Positions 5,367 through 5,851 of a stretch of DNA of 5,851 nt are shown one piece after another. The notes under the pieces were generated by a model. It saw only the letters and a list, made by a program, of their open reading frames with translations. It was not told the origin of the DNA and did not search any database. Every line of letters begins with the position of its first letter. Position 1 is the stretch's first letter. The stretch comes from Cytophagales bacterium. Lineage in GTDB: Bacteria > Bacteroidota > Bacteroidia > Cytophagales > Cyclobacteriaceae. A program made the position numbers and the translations under genes. The stretch lies in contig JAGUUF010000104.1 of NCBI GenBank assembly GCA_020063545.1, positions 1 through 5,851 on the forward strand, in the 5' to 3' direction.

Positions 5367-5798
5367 ATGCCCCGTATTCATATTTCCCTGCCCACGAATT
5401 TTCATTTCTCCTGCGAACTGCCGGTGCGGGTTTCCGACCTGAATTATGGCGGCCACGTTGGCAATGATTCAGTTCTTACCATCATGCAGGAAGCCCGCGT
5501 GCTGTATTACCGGCACCTTGGCTTTGAAAGCGAAATCAGCCTGGAAGGAACCATCGGCCAGGTAATTGCCGATGCTGCCGTGGTGTATAAAGCTGAATCG
5601 TTTCTTGGCGATGTGCTCATTATAGAAATTGCTGCAACCGATTTCAATAAGTATGGATTTGACCTGGTGTATCGCCTGACAAATAAAGCCACCGGAAAGG
5701 ATGTGGCACACGGAAAAACAGGTATCGTTTGTTTTGATTATACTAAGCGCAAATTAGTGCCGGTACCGGAGCGTGTTAAAGCCGGCCTTCAAGCCTGA
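5367..5798 (+). CDS. Acyl-CoA thioesterase-like protein, hotdog fold (4HBT family)
   Basis: A 143-residue protein of normal length for the 4-hydroxybenzoyl-CoA thioesterase-like family, cytoplasmic enzymes that hydrolyse acyl-CoA thioesters. The key stretch is 'VRVSDLNYGGHVGNDSVLTI' (20-39), with the family's Asp24 (likely catalytic), Asn26, Gly29-His30-Val31 and Asn33. It is followed by the central helix 'MQEARVLYYRHLGF' carrying Glu42. Beta-strand segments 'VYKAESFLGDVLIIEIAATD' and 'FDLVYRLTNKATGKDVAHGK' complete the hotdog. The start is ATG at 5367, 31 bases after the DUF2007 stop, with an A/T-rich leader and no clear Shine-Dalgarno sequence. The family is clear; the acyl substrate cannot be predicted from sequence alone. 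Confidence 0.88.
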   Translation: MPRIHISLPTNFHFSCELPVRVSDLNYGGHVGNDSVLTIMQEARVLYYRHLGFESEISLEGTIGQVIADAAVVYKAESFLGDVLIIEIAATDFNKYGFDLVYRLTNKATGKDVAHGKTGIVCFDYTKRKLVPVPERVKAGLQA

Positions 5799-5851
5799 CT
5801 ACCGTGCCGGTAGTTACCGGCTGCTTCGATTACGGTCTAATGCAAGACCCA
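5799..5851. repeat. Short inverted repeats after the thioesterase gene
   Basis: GCCGGTA (5806-5812) and TACCGGC (5815-5821) form a 7-bp near-palindrome with a 2-base centre. An alternative CTACC/GGTAG hairpin (5799-5803 with 5809-5813) and GGTCT/AGACC (5834-5838 with 5845-5849) are also possible. None is followed by a T-run within the window, so a terminator role for the thioesterase transcript is only possible. No gene is supported here before the window ends. Confidence 0.3.

Noticed and set aside
5814..5851. Possible C-terminal end of a minus-strand gene (stop at 5816-5814)
   Set aside because: Only about 12 codons are visible before the window ends and they show no recognisable feature; the frame could be open by chance.

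Overview
The window reads as ordinary chromosomal DNA of a Bacteroidota bacterium, most likely a member of the Cytophagales. That placement is inference. It rests on two DUF4252 proteins, an anti-sigma factor of the typical Bacteroidota 'KYWNCQTTLEEEQELRRYL' type, TAnnTTTG-like promoter boxes, and the absence of clear Shine-Dalgarno sequences before most starts. I see no phage, IS, integron, CRISPR, rRNA or tRNA signature.

Layout. Positions 1-558 (+) hold the 3' part of a cation-diffusion-facilitator-like membrane transporter. It meets, tail to tail and with overlapping stop codons, a SemiSWEET sugar transporter at 555-812 (-). Positions 813-914 carry a hairpin, a promoter-like box and a perfect 15-bp interrupted palindrome. 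From 4831 down to 915 (-) there are six tightly spaced co-directional genes: ECF sigma factor, membrane anti-sigma factor (overlapping by 11 bp), two secreted DUF4252 paralogs, an ABC ATPase and an ABC-2 permease. A strong hairpin between the two DUF4252 genes may divide this operon into two expression levels. Positions 4832-4942 form a divergent promoter region. To its right on the + strand lie a DUF2007 protein with a C-terminal zinc-ribbon-like tail (4943-5335) and a hotdog-fold thioesterase (5367-5798). The last 53 bases are non-coding as far as can be seen and contain short inverted repeats.

How the genes may work together. The central operon looks like a self-contained cell-surface signalling unit. 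The single-pass anti-sigma factor would hold the ECF sigma factor at the inner membrane. The exported DUF4252 proteins are the candidate periplasmic effectors or sensors, and the two-gene ABC transporter would move an unknown substrate or provide self-protection. A GTAAC-N16-CGTC arrangement just upstream of the sigma gene resembles ECF-type promoters and would fit autoregulation. The biochemical function of DUF4252 is not known to me, so the role of the whole unit is open. This unit is the most interesting content of the window; the remaining genes are common housekeeping or accessory types.
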